This document shows, one piece after another, positions 10,587 to 23,100 of a stretch of 32,727 bases of DNA. The DNA is from Intoshia linei (taxonomy: Eukaryota; Orthonectida; Rhopaluridae): positions 1 to 32,727 of the forward strand of contig LWCA01000315.1 of the NCBI GenBank assembly GCA_001642005.1, in the 5' to 3' direction. Both the position numbers and the translations under genes were made by a program. The notes under the pieces are model-generated. The model was not told the DNA's origin. It saw nothing but the letters and a program-made list of their open reading frames with translations, and did no database searches. The first letter of the stretch is position 1; each line of letters starts with the position of its first letter.

Positions 10587-13500
10587 ATGAACGTAGTTAT
10601 TATGCAAGAAGATAGTGGTAAAAAATTCAAACCATGTGTATTCAACGGGTCCTCAACAGACTTACCGAGTAACAAGTAATTTGTAAAATTTACTTAGTAA
10701 TGTAGGTTCTGATATTACATGTGTACAATTCAGTCCGGATAGCTGTCTCTTCTCAATTGGAGATATGAACGGAAATGTGAATATTTATCACAAATCGAGC
10801 GAGGTATTTTTAAATTTTCCTTTATAAATTCTGTAGAATAGAGGAATTGACAAAGCCGTAGAATTTAGCCTTTACAGTTCGTTTAAAAGTCATGAACCAG
10901 AATTTGATTTTCTCAAAAGTTCCGATATTTCGGAACAAATCGTTCAATTAAAATGGCTCCGTCGTCATTCTCCATCTTATTTTGTCCTTACTACAAACCG
11001 TATTTTTTAAATTTAAAATGTTATCAGTATTGTTTAGATAAAATTATTAAATTATGGAAACTTACTGAGAGAAACACAATGCCACAGGGTTTAAATTTTG
11101 AAGACGATGAAGGTAAAAGGCGTGAACGTCCGTCCAAACTTGTTATACCTCGATATACACCAACGGATACTTTTGTTGAAGCCTTACCTCGTAAAATCTA
11201 CCAAAACGCTCATACTTACCAAATACATTCAATTTCTACTAATTATGATAACATGTGTTTTTTATCTTCTGACGAATTGCGGATAAATTTGTGGAATTTA
11301 GAGGTTAGTGATAACAGCTACAACGTGGTGGATATTAAACCGGAATGTCTTGAAGACTTAAGTGAGGTTATTACATCCACCACTTTTCATCCGAACCAAA
11401 GCAGTATATTTACGTATACTACCAGTATTGGTGGGCTAAGGCTATGTGATATGCGACAAAAGGCTCTTTGTGATACACACTACAAATGTAATTTTTTCGT
11501 TTACAATTTTTAAAAGCTTTTTTAGCTTTTCAGGAAGAAATCAACGTTCAACCAGCAAAAAGTTTTTTTTCCGAAATTATTACAAACACTTCAGATGTAA
11601 AGTTTAATCAAAGTGGAACCCTTATTGCTATACGTAATTACATGACTGTTAAAGTATGGGATACTCGTGGAAGTCAAACCGAACCTTTGCAAGTTTTTCC
11701 TGTTCACGACCAATATCGATGTCAGCTTTGTAAGCTGTATGAAAATGATTGTATATTTGATCGCTTTGAACTTTGCTGGACCCATGATGATAGGTATTAT
11801 TCAGTCACACTTTTTTAATTTAATTAACGTGTTGATACATAAAGTTGCTTGATTTCCAATGTAAACGAATTTAACTTGATTATTTGAACTAAAATTGATG
11901 TATAAATAATATAAAAAAATAAAATTATATATTTAACCCTGAAAAAAAGTTCATCATCAAACTCGTTTAATTGGTTGCCATTTAAATAAATTAAAATGAA
12001 TCAGTTTATTTGTTTTTTTAATTGATATCAATTTAAGTTTTAAAGGTTGCTGTATTTAAGTCTATATTGACATAATCTACATGTGTCATGTCAGACTGAC
12101 GATTCGCAGCCATATGTACCAATATTAACATAAATATAATTATTATAACATTTCACATAATTGTATTTTTATTAGTGTTCTTTATTCCAAAGACTCTGTA
12201 TCCTCTCATACGTGTATTTTATATATTTTTGTATGCGTTACAACATTTTACAACTGAGGATATGAAATAATATTTATAGTTAGCACTTAAAACCTAGTTT
12301 AAATGTTGATATTTCTTCGATAAGTGTTATTCTATTATTCTCATTAAATAGACGTATTAAACAGGGGTATAATTTATTTATACATTGAATTCCCGTCAAA
12401 CGTATTGCAGTAAAAATTGTACTATTTTTAGATCAAAGATTATAATCCATTTTTGGTTGTTGTATTCCAATAGTTTTAGGAGAATCTTAAATGTTTCATA
12501 CGATTCCTTTTTTCCGTATAATATGCAATTAGACTAGGCATTGGCGTGTCATTTTTTGGTGATTTTGATCATTTGATGAGTAATTAGCAATAAATGTGTG
12601 TATAGAAAAACTATTTCGCAATCAAAAACATTTAACGCTATCTATTCGAATTGCGTTTTTCATTTGAGATTTATCATAAAAATAGTTATGTCCCTCTAGG
12701 GCAGGGTGTCATACTCAATTTGCATGGCGGGTCAAATGTGACAAAAAAATTATTATGCAGGCCACACAAAAAATCTTTTTAGAATTTTTCAATAGTTCAT
12801 TTATTAATTAATCAATATTTAAAATGACATGTTTTATATTTTTAATTATAATTATAAATTATTTTAATATTTCGCCAATGTCTAAAACTGTGTTTCTTAA
12901 CCTTTTTACTTCAGGGTGCACCTGTGAAATAAATAAAAATTTGGTCGCACATTAAATTTTGATAAAAAAACCATCGATATTCGAAAATGTGCAAAGATTA
13001 AAAACTATAAAAATAATACAAAAATAATTTTTATCTGGTGACTTAAATTTAGTAAACAACATTTAATGTTTGATGAAATGTTGATATTTTTGGTGTTCAC
13101 CATAATATTTAATAGTAAATTCCAAAATGTTAATCAAAGAATTGTCAATGTAAAAGTTTGACGTAATTTTTAGAAATTTATAAAATAACGTCAGATTTCT
13201 TTGCGACGCACTGGTTAAGAATTGCTAGAGTAAAAAAACAATTTTTTAAGAGAATTATTAGTTATATGGATCGATGTTTTATACAATTGACTAACAGTAT
13301 TAACTTTTTTATGAATTATAGAAGAGTGATTTAAAAAAATATCTGTGAATTATGGCTTAGGGGCGATTCTAAAAAACGGTTGAGAAACCTGTTCTAGCCC
13401 TTTAAAATCAAAAATATAATTTTTTAAATGATCATTTTGGAAAAATGACCTCCATTTTACATAAATTTCGCCGTGCGTCCGAAGAGCAGTCGCGGTACGG

Positions 13501-16500
13501 TAGGTGCGACTTTCTATGCATCAATCTCAATAAAATGTTAATATGTGCAATGATGTATATTTCATAAGTCTTATCATAAGATGATGTAAAAAAATTTCAT
13601 AACCATAAAGATAAATTGTATAAAACTCGTAACTAAGAAAAAATCATTAATAATGCCTACTTCATCAAAATTTAATTCATTTAAAATAAAAAGTGTTTAC
13701 TTTTTTACAAAATTTTAACAAAATAAAATTAAGTAGGAATGTTTCACTTTAAATAAAAAGGTAGTGTGAAATGACGGGTCTATGGTGAAACAAGTTTAGG
13801 AACCAGTCCTTCAAAGAATTGATAATAGTGAATTTAACATTTTTTAAGTAAGATTACAAATATATATTTATTATTGAATATTTTTTTGATAGACTTAAAA
13901 AAGTCTGCCTCGGCAGAACTAGGATGCTGTTTGTACTAAGTACATAACAGTCAAGCTGGCTACATACACAATACATAATGTATATAATTTATTTTTTCGT
14001 CATTTGTTTAACATTTGATAGCATTGTTCTCTAATTACCATAATATTCCTTATTTCTTGCCCCCCCTACACACCTTAATTTAATCAAATGGAAGAATTTT
14101 TTCATCTACACAATTAAAGTATGATTTGTATTTAAATGACTGCACAAAAGTGCAAATATGGATGAACAGCTCTCATCTTGTTATTCATTACATCCTATTT
14201 GAGTGGAACTTTAAATATTTCGTGAGAATGCACTTATCACGTTAATCAATTAGTTATTTATAAACAAATAGTAAATAGTAAATTACTTTTTTGGTATGAA
14301 ATCTGAACTTTGTGGCATTGACAATTTTTTTGTATGTACTCTGGAAAAAGCTCTATTAAATGTGATCTTTTTTTCAATTCTACGACTATTAGTTTTTTTA
14401 TTTTTTAAATAAGTGTAATTTGAGTTTTTGTCACTGAAAATGACTCAATTTCTAAAAACTATTCGCATCTTAATTTCTGGAATATATTGACAAACAGAAA
14501 TACATTTTTAGTTAAATTACTTTGTATTAATTAACGATTAAATTTTAAAATTAAATACTTGTACAGATATTGATATGTTGTATGTAGCTATATTTGCATA
14601 TGAATTGTTTACACAGCTTGTCGACGAGGGTTGTCAATTATGCGAACCACGTTATAATATGCATTTTTATTTTTTTACAGATTTTTTATCTGTTTTTCAT
14701 GATTACAATTTTAACATTAGTTATACAGTGTATAATTATAATATTATAATACAGTACCCACCAAACTACAGCCCACGAATTACAAATCTATTAAAAGATA
14801 CACCGGTGATATCTTACAAATTATCATATATCATCGACTTAGATTTTAAATATGTACTATCGATTTGTCATTTCTAGATCATGACAAACTTATTAATTCA
14901 TTAACTTAAACTTTAAATCGTAATTTAAAATACCGTCATGTATATTTTCCATCTACCCTCGGATTTTTTTTCCGGTCCCCATCTCAAAAAGTTTGATGGT
15001 CAGTTATATAATATAAACTTATTCAATTATTACTGTTTTTTATTAATTAATTAAATCTGTTAGTTTAATAATGGTTGAGTCAAAAAAATTTGTACAACCC
15101 GCGGAATAATTTTTTTTACATTTGGCTCAAAAAGCCAATTGATACTCAAGTTGAGACTAAAAATTAAAGAGTTATTATTATTTATTTTAGAATTAAATTA
15201 ACCCCTGTTGTAGACTGAAGTTATTACGATTTCTTAAATTTTTTATTTTTAAGGAAGATTAGTTCACAATATGTTCATTTATATAATATTAAAAAGATCT
15301 GTTTAAAAATAGATATTGATGTAGGGTGATCATTTTAAATCTCTTATAAAAATATTCTGAAAAAATAAAACTGAACTTTATTTGAGTCAAATATATAATG
15401 TTATATCCATGGTTAGTGAATATTTCTGTTTAAAAAAATAAATTTAAAACTCTGTTTTTCTGTCTGTCTGTCAGAAATTTAAAATGCCAACCCTGCTCCA
15501 ATTTTTGCAACATGAATGTTCTTGCAGTTCCACAAATTATTTTGGTCTACGAGTATCCAATGAAATTAATATATTAAGAAAATTTTTGTGATACAGTGAG
15601 ACCTCTCAATACCGCCAATTTTGGTATTTCAATATTTATGGTGGTATTGAGAGTATGTCGTTATAGGAACAGTTAAACAATAAGCATAATTATATACAGA
15701 AAAATAACGATAATTCAACGAACCAAAACAATATAATTATTATGTTAAGAATACAAATAACTAAGAATTGTAAATAATTTTATATTTTAAAATAATCTCG
15801 TATATCCTTTTTTCTCCTTCCATCTAACATTAATACGTTACTAAGCATATCTATGCCTTCAATAGCATACACATTTAAGGAATCAGTTTGGTCAAAATAT
15901 TTCTTTAATGTTTTTAAAATCATATAACATTCTGACTTTTCTGTTTTAAGTTCGGATTTAATTTCATCGTCGTCTTCATTTGGTACATTGCAATGTATTT
16001 GTATTATTAATATTTCATCTTCAATGTTTATAATTACATCATTTTCAGTATAATTAAGTCAATTAAAATCTTCAGCACTCTTACATTAACGTATTACATT
16101 AGCACATTAACGGAATAAGTGTACAAATAATGTTAAAATTATTATGAATAAATAAATCATGAAAAATATATGAAACAACTTTAAAAAAAGAAATATGTTT
16201 AAAAAATTGTTACATTCCACAATTGGACCGCATAATTGACACCCTTGATCTAGATCAAATCGAATAAACCCAGACTACATTTATACATATATGTATTATC
16301 TAATCTATTTTTTATTTTACAATACATGTATATAAAATAATTTTCAAATAAAACAAAATAAATAGTAAAATGCCTTTGATCATAAAGCTTCATAATTTGG
16401 AACCTTAATTGATATTAATTCATTTTATTTATTTATTATTTATTTAATTGATATTATTATTCAATATAAATTTGTTTAACATATGTATACTTTATTGTTT

Positions 16501-18907
16501 TAAAAATTGATTATAAATTCAATAAATAAACTTATTCAATAAGTTTACTATGGATTAAATATCGAGTGAAACGATACATTACATTGATAACAATTTTCAT
16601 CAAATCGTTAACTTGTTCATTTTTAAACAATTAATATTATATAATTTTATTTTAGTTTATAGTTGTTGCATTTAAATTTCGAAAATTAACTCTAATTTTC
16701 AAATTCTTATTTAATTTTCAGTGAGATTGATGATTATTTAATTTTAGTTTTTAATGTACAGTAAACTCGAATATTGACCACTTTTTTCGCATATATTAAA
16801 AAATTCGGCATAACTATAGTTACAAATGTTAATAAAAATGTAAGAAAAGAAGCTGAAGAAATAATGGACGATTATTTATTACTTTAACCATCGCCCGATA
16901 ATATGTTAGATGATAGACAATTTTAATTAATATGTAACCGTTGTCCAATTCATATTTTTAAAAGTGAAATTGATTTACATTATAGTTTTGCTATGGCGCG
17001 TATAAAATTGGAATTTTTGAGAAGTGGTCACTTTTCGAGCTTTTATTGTATACAATGAGTATTGCTGATTTTCCCAAAGTAACTAAATTTTGTTTGTGTC
17101 TTATTTTATCCAAAATTATAATTGAAGTTAATTAAAATAAAAATTTTATAATCCGTATATTACAATAAGTCATTGTTTATAATCTCGTATTTAAGAAATT
17201 CTATAGTCCCTTAAATACATTTCTAAATTTTTCGGATATTTGAATGTAGTATTTATTTATCTTTAATTTTGAAGCTAGTTGTTAAATATTTGTTTTGCGA
17301 TTGTTTTATGTTGAAATTACAATATATTTTCTGTAATATAAATATCTTGCATCTAGTAAATATTGTTTAAGTCAAGGCGTTCAAATATTATCTCACAAGT
17401 ACTATGTAGACCAGTGGTTCTTAACCTTTTTTGGAGAATCGCCCATTTTTCAACAAAAATAAAATTATCGACCCATAAATACAATCGATATTTTTTTAAT
17501 TTTATAGATAATGAAAATAATATATACAAAAAATACGATAAAAACTGAGTGTAAAAAAAAGAAAAATATATTATAATGAATAAATGTAACAAATTTGAAA
17601 TGAGAAATATTAAACGGAATCATGACATTATAAATGTTTAAGCTTTACAAAGAAAAGATAAAATTTATTATTAATGTCTACCCTGATATTGATGACTATT
17701 TGATAATTTTTTAATATCAGGAGCGATATTTGTTAAGCATAATCGGAAGTCACCCCATTTTGATAAATGTAATTTGTTCCTCTTTTTTGATTGAAGATCA
17801 GTTACTACGCTAAAACCTTTCTCAACAAAGTAAGTAGATGGAAAGGCAAATAGTAACATTAGGATTCCAATAGATAATAGTAACATTCCAAAGATGAATA
17901 CAAACCCTTTCTACAAAATAATCATGTGACTATAACCACTGTGCCAGCTAGGCTCATTGAACGGTTATAATCTGATGTTATATTGGAATCCCAACTGATG
18001 CGATAAAAATATTTTTGTCCCATTCGATCATAAAAGCGTCCCAAGGGGGGCGCTATCGCCCAGGTTAAGAATCACTGATGTAGACATTTAACCTATTTTA
18101 AAATGACCATTGAATAATTTGTGAGTATTCTAACTCTACCACCTACCTTTTAATTTTTTTCAATCTCAAAATTTCCCGTTAATATGGTGAAAACGAGTAT
18201 TCTAATTTGTATATAGCGAGCCCCTTTTTCTAAAAATACAACTTTTTTCACTAATTTATGATAAGGTGATAAGTCACTGATAATACGTTAATGTCATATG
18301 ATAACGTATATTGAAAATATTTTAAATTGGGCGTTTAATTTAGATTGTAACGGTTATTGTTTTTGTAAATACTAAATGTGTATTGATTTTTATACTTTTG
18401 AGAATAATGTTATTGAGAAATATGAAAACGTTAAATGACTTGTAATTCTATTAAACTTTCCCAATTGAATAGTAATTGAATACTTGACAAATGATTGTGC
18501 TTAATATCGGAAATTTTTATTTATATTTGACAGTTTTTTAATTAATTTAATTTTTAATTTTTAGATATATTGTTACAGGATCATATAATGGTATTTACAA
18601 ATTATTTGATGTTAAATCGAATCAAGAATATGCATATGAAGCATCCACAGACATTTTAAACACGAGTGACGATTCAGTTGCGAATTCAGATAAATTTCAA
18701 GAAATGGAGACGACAAAAAATGGAAATTCAAATTCAAATGGCGGGGGAAATCAAATAGAGAACGATTCGACTAAATTGAGTAGAATAGACTCCCTAATGT
18801 ATAATTGTGAAGATTTCGATAAAAAACTTTTTCACGTTTCTCTTCATCCCAATGATAATTATTCGGTTTTTTCCAGCGAAAACCAATTGTTTGTCTACAG
18901 TGGATAA
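10587..18907 (+). CDS. PPP2R2: PP2A regulatory subunit B55 (PR55), WD40 protein
   Basis: B55 is the seven-bladed WD40 subunit that directs protein phosphatase 2A to substrates in mitosis and signalling. Exons: 10587-10668, 10706-10803, 10837-10999, 11038-11487, 11526-11793 and 18565-18907 (TAA). All join in frame to give 467 residues, against about 447 in human B55. Diagnostic blocks: SFKSHEPEFDFLKS, KIIKLWKLTER, FVEALPRKIYQNAHTYQIHS, LRINLWNLEVSD, YNVVDIKPECLEDLSEVIT, KSFFSEIIT, YENDCIFDRFELCW and VTGSYNGIYKLFD. The last exon holds blade seven with an Asn/Ser/Gly-rich insertion (18717-18763) in a loop where other B55 proteins are basic. Residue 115, just after TTN, is His where the family usually has Asp; its codon is made across the exon 3/4 junction. 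The start at 10587 is the first in-frame Met; 10602 is an alternative. Introns are 37, 33, 38 and 38 bp, then 6771 bp filled with transposons. Confidence 0.95.
12702..13391. mobile_element. Composite hAT-like region, probably nested MITEs
   Basis: The left end CAGGGTGTCATACTCAATTT, with GGCGGGTCA and GGCCACA just inside, belongs to a widespread hAT terminal family. The right end, reverse-complemented, is CAGGTTTCTCAACCG, of a different family. Inside are two more ends: TGTTTCTTAACCTTTTTACT near 12891, and its counterpart CACTGGTTAAGAATTGC near 13209-13225. This looks like one element inserted in another. Flanks CTCTAGGG and TTCTAGCC share only TCTAG, so no firm target duplication. Confidence 0.5.
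13765..13985 (+). repeat. Dispersed repeat, copy 1, with conserved hairpin
   Basis: This segment is repeated in direct orientation at about 30530-30725. Shared landmarks in order: GAAACAAGTTT(A/G)GGAACCA, ATTGATAATAGTGAAT, TCGGCAGA(A/G)CTAGG, and a 24-nt hairpin (13927-13950). The hairpin has two 5-bp stems, a one-base bulge and a 3-nt loop. The two copies differ only in the loop (TAA against GTA). It is probably the end of a non-autonomous transposon of unknown family. Confidence 0.65.
15594..16058 (-). mobile_element. pogo/Tigger-type Tc1-mariner relic
   Basis: The end at 15594 follows a TA dinucleotide and reads CAGTGAGACCTCTCAATACC, close to Tigger-type CAGT-GA-A-CCTCTC ends. Just inside is an inverted repeat (15603-15617 with 15639-15653). 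Reading away from this end on the minus strand gives the C-terminus of a pogo-type transposase. The other end of the element was not found, so it is truncated; the right boundary given is that of the readable coding remnant. Confidence 0.65.
15780..16058 (-). pseudogene. pogo/Tigger transposase C-terminal fragment
   Basis: The minus-strand frame of 92 codons ends in MILKTLKKYFDQTD, then about 25 residues later GRRKKDIRDYFKI and a stop. Pogo/Tigger transposases typically end with a helix of the type LETLRLYFEQ followed by a K-Q-T-x-I-x-D-(Y/F)-F-K terminus. An acidic stretch (PNEDDDEIKSE) precedes it, as in the family. A stop (minus strand, 16059-16061) closes the frame upstream, and the DDE catalytic region is absent. 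It cannot be functional. Confidence 0.7.
16759..17048. mobile_element. pogo-like MITE with TA target sites
   Basis: Ends are inverted: left CAGTAAACTCGAATATTGAC, right (reverse-complemented) CAATAAAAGCTCGAAAAGTG. Both continue into GACCACTT, and each is flanked by TA (16757-16758 and 17049-17050). At 290 bp it is too short to encode a transposase. The inside has short frame remnants with stops. It belongs to a different subfamily from the relic at 15594. Confidence 0.7.
17412..18077 (-). mobile_element. hAT element with 8-bp target-site duplication
   Basis: Left end CAGTGGTTCTTAACCTTTTT; right end, reverse-complemented, CAGTGATTCTTAACCTGGGC. Both continue into an ATCGCCC/GCGATAGCGCC-type subterminal motif. 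The flanking 8 bp are identical: ATGTAGAC at 17404-17411 and 18078-18085. The 666-bp element keeps only the end of its transposase gene on the minus strand, so it is an internally deleted, non-autonomous copy. It sits in the last intron of PPP2R2, antisense to the gene. Confidence 0.93.
17671..17886 (-). pseudogene. hAT transposase C-terminus (ZBED5/FAM200-like)
   Basis: The 71-codon frame reads FAFPSTYFVEKGFSVVTDLQ, then SKKRNKLHLSKWGDFRLCLT and NIAPDIKKL. This matches the C-terminal block of hAT transposases related to vertebrate ZBED5/FAM200/SCAND3 proteins, usually P-S-x-Y-L-V-E-x-G-F-S-A-V followed by K-x-R-N-(R/K)-L and D-L-R-L-x-L-T. The frame ends in a natural stop 259 bp inside the left end of the element. 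The zinc-finger and catalytic parts are missing. Confidence 0.85.
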
Positions 18908-20187
18908 TTGTAATTAATCTAAAATCTTAATCTTACTACGACAGACCCTACCTAGTCTATTTTGTGGAATTTAATTATTTATGGTTTTACACGTTGATTT
19001 TGATAGGATCAATGCCATTATTTTTATTTCTATGTAAATATCCTTAATTAAATCTTTTGATTTATGTTGCATTTTATAGTTGTACTTTATTCTTAAGATA
19101 ATTGTGTATTGCATGTTTTGTCGGTTCAATCGTCCGTTATTAGTTAAATTTTATTTTATTGGATATTAATAATTAGTCACGCCTAGTTGTCATGCGCAAG
19201 ACATTGAATTTATTTTTCATTGTCACGATTATATTACAATAGAAAACTGTTGACTCAATGTATAAATACAACTGACATGTTCTCTAGTAGGCTATTGACA
19301 AAACAATTGATTTGATATAATATTATATCTGAGAATTTAGCTAATGATTTACAGCTCTGTCAATATTGTGCAGCAGACATTGTAAAAATATTTTAAAAGT
19401 TTATATAGAAACTAATGATAAACAATACGCTCATCTAGACCAAAAAGCAATGCAGCTAACTAGCAACTGAATCACATTGAAATACATTAAGGCTCAAGCA
19501 TGTATGCAATTGTATTTTAGTTGCATCTGCGTTATTTTAAATACATATGATTGGTGGACACCTAATTTATGCAATATAATTGAAATTGAACTCCAATCAT
19601 GAAATTTTCATTCCATCGAAATATTATTCCGTAAAGCGCGATTTATTTTTCACAAATACTTATTGTAGTTTTGATAATCAGGTAATTTATACTTTATTTA
19701 TTAGATTGTTCTTCACAAACTTTTTTATAATTTTATTGTAGATTGTTTTGTTTACATTTAAATATACTGCATTTTACATAACCATATCTGCTTTAAATTT
19801 CTAAGTAATGCTAATTAACAAAATTTTAAATTTTTCTAGACTCGACCAATCATTGTGAATCTAGTTTTACAAAAATTAGAAAATAGATTAGTGTAAAAAA
19901 ATATAAATAATTTTCTGGTTTATTCATTTTTACTTGCTATATTTTTATATTCATTTTGCTAATTTTTAACGTGCCAAGCAATTTAAATTGATTTTCAATA
20001 TAACCTTTTGAATGAATGTTAATTTTTATGATTCAATGTCTTAAATGTCAAAATTTATATCAATTTTTGTTGCAATTTGCAATATATATAATTCTAACAT
20101 GTAAATATTTACTTTTTATTGCTGACATGGTAATATTTAAAAACTATTTTATTGGTTATTGGGTATTACTAATCACTTTATTTACAG
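18908..20187. other. Intergenic region between PPP2R2 and PCGF
   Basis: No gene, RNA or clear transposon was recognised in these 1.28 kb. It must hold the PPP2R2 3' end and any promoter or non-coding first exon of PCGF. TTTACAG at 20181-20187 is a good splice acceptor just before the PCGF start, so an upstream non-coding exon or a spliced-leader acceptor is possible. Confidence 0.5.
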
Positions 20188-20196
20188 ACTGCTTTC

Positions 20197-23100
20197 ATGA
20201 AATCTATCCTCAATATAGACTTTATATGTAAGATATGTAATGGTTACATTATCGATGCTACTACAATCAATGAATGCATGCACTCATGTAAATTTATTAT
20301 ACGTTTATATCTTAAAACAGGGTATTGGCACTATGTGTTTTGTATACTTTATGTTAAGTATTTTAATATAAATTTTCACCACACGCATAGTTTTCATAAT
20401 TTAATTCTTACACTTGTGATATTGAGTTCATTTTTAACAAACAAGTTAATTTTTTTCTCTTTTCTGTATATCAGGTTGATAATTATCACTGTATTTTAAA
20501 TACTTATATAAATTAAATATACTAGGTAAATAAAAGTAACCTTAAAAAACACGTACATGTAGTATCAATTTTAGATTATTTAGAAAAACTGGCTTAACTT
20601 ATGTACCTTTTACGAATAGTTTCTGTCGAGTACGGACGTTTCCAAGAGTATATATTAGTGATAATAATAATGGCATAAAGATGTGAATCATAATTTATGA
20701 TAAATTAACTTTTTTATAAATTGTCATTAGACTGAAACCTGGATTTTGAAATTTGACAATTTCGTTAAACAATTAATCAAGGTAAGTCAATTTACAAATG
20801 TTAACTAAAAATACGAATTCAAATCAATTCTAGTTTCGATTCGTAATTTAGCTAGAATAAAAGATAAATAATGAGTAAAATGAGTTGCCTTGTTAGAATT
20901 TAGTTAAATGGGGAAGTCGTTGTTAGTAAAACATCCATTTGGTATCTAACACTGTATTTACAGCTAAAACGTATTCTTACTCAAAATTGATTTGTGGTAC
21001 ATGTGTATTATAAATGTACACTTTAGTGCGCAAAATTGTTTAATTATGAGCCAAAATTAAACTAAAGTTTATTCAAAAAAGTTTTAATTTGTTGATAAAA
21101 ATTTTAAACTTCAATTAAATTGCTGGTTTCCATCATCATCCCAAAGATTTAAAAAAATATCCTGTGATTTATGTTTTTTTAAATTCTAAGCCTCTTAATT
21201 TTTTAAATAAATGGTTACGTACATACATTTGGGGCTATTTTATTTTGTATAAGTAAGGCTTGTCTTTAGAGACAATCTACCATAACCGAGACCTATCGTT
21301 GGCCGCGACGAAATTTTTCTAAAATGGATAAATCATTTTACAATGTCATAATTTATGAATGTTTACCACGTACACTGTGTCGTATTGTAGAACTGATGTA
21401 GAGTAACTTGTTATAATACAATTTTATATACATTATATGGAGGACCTTAGATTGGCCGTCTACTGTAATTATGCTAATTTGTTATGTATAATTGTATATT
21501 TTTTTTCAAAATTCAGTATCAATTTAATTGTAAAAATTTATTTGTTTATCTTAATTTTAATTGTTCTAATTAATTAATAATTAATAATCAGTGTAAAGTT
21601 AGTGATTTGATTAGAGATGTTTATCTCGTGTACAATAATGTAGAAATTAGTATGGTATAAGTTCATTGGACTTTCCCATAAATTTTCTGTTTATAGATTT
21701 ACATTTACAGTGCATCGGGGTTTCAAACATTTTGATCGATTAAATTTTGAACAGACCACAGCAAACTAGGCATTATCACTTTAGATCAGTGATTCTAGAT
21801 TGGGGTTCCTCGACGCCTTGGGTCCAAAACTATAAACTTTTGGGTTTGTGAGATTCAAATAAAATATATAAAAAAAATGTATCAACTTTTTTTAATTTTT
21901 AATATTTATTACAGAGTTGCCAGATGTTGTGAATTTATCCTAAATACTAGACGACCGCTACATTATTATTTCAAAAATCCCATATTAATAAAATTTTATA
22001 AAAAATACCATTTAAAAACCCCAGGGTAAAATCGACTTTTACCAAATCCTATGAGAAACAACTTCTTAATAAAAAATCTAATTTTACCAAACTAAATTAA
22101 GGGAAAATCACCTTTTTCCAATATTTTTTTGAAACACGATTTTACCAATTCTTATAAGAAAAAATATTCAATTTTTTTATAAATGTTATATATAACATGT
22201 TTTCTTTGGGGTCCAAAAAAATAAAAATAAAATGGGGTCCGTACACTATTTGAATCATAAACCACTGCTTTAGATGTAAATCAAAAATATTTTTATTACA
22301 CTTTTAATGTAGTTAAATTCGATTTTTTATTTTTCTTAATTCTTACATTTGCAACAATCACAATGCAAGCATGCTGTGAATCGCTGTTTTTATAGATACA
22401 TGTATTACTTTAGCATATTGGATAATTAAAATGCAACCTTTGAAGTTGTTTTTTTTATGACATTGATCCTTTTATCTTGCGTGTTGTAAAAATGAATTTA
22501 ACTAAACATTAAATTAAAAAATTAAACATATTTTTTTTGTCTGGAAATCTATACGTAATCATGATTCAACTAATTGATTACTATATGATATACAGGAGAT
22601 TCTCCTAAGGTAAGGTTGCTATTAGGGCCACCAAAAATTGACAATTAAATGGATTATAACAAAATAAACCAGTACATGAGTATAGCAAATTTTTTCAAAC
22701 AATACAGTGTTCCCAGATCGTGTTCTTTTCACTCTTGTAAATTTTAATTTTTTTATTGGTGCAATAAAATTAAACAAATTAAAAAAAAAATAGTGAAAAA
22801 TATTTTTAACTAACTAACCGGTTAGCTTTTTACGACCTTGCAGCCAGTAACTAACTAAATGTGCTTTCTAGGAAAAAGCAAGATGCCAGTATCCATCTCG
22901 ATATGCCATTATTAACCTAGACGATTTACTTGTAACTAACCAGAGATGACTGCTATGATAACCATAATTATGCCATAACATTTATGGCATAAATGCTATA
23001 TTTTAATTCTGCTACATTTGTTGCATTATAAATAGGAGCAGCTTCCTATACATTTTACGACTTATTGTATTCAATTTTATGCCTATTCAATTTAAATTGA

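Larger units (their letters stand above)
11794..18564. other. 6.8-kb last intron of PPP2R2, a transposon accumulation site
   Basis: The donor follows exon 5 (CAT-GAT-GAT-AG) and the acceptor is TTTTTAG at 18558-18564. The intron is about 180 times longer than its siblings. From left to right it holds a composite hAT-like region (12702-13391), a dispersed repeat with a hairpin (13765-13985), a pogo/Tigger relic (15594-16058), a pogo MITE (16759-17048) and a hAT element with target duplication (17412-18077). I see nothing recognisable in 11794-12690, 14000-15590, 16060-16750 or 18090-18560. Confidence 0.85.

Noticed and set aside
14575-14877. A 100-codon open frame inside the PPP2R2 intron, aromatic- and Ile-rich
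   Set aside because: No motif or family likeness was recognised, no splice partner exons were visible, and composition is typical of translated AT-rich non-coding DNA.
20288-20499. Continuation of the PCGF exon 1 frame for 70 more codons
   Set aside because: The RING match stops exactly at the GTAAAT donor and resumes in exon 2 at 23586; the extension is intron read-through.
22022-22170. A tandem satellite inside the hAT MITE
   Set aside because: Only three loosely similar TTTTACC motifs at uneven spacing; too weak to call an array.
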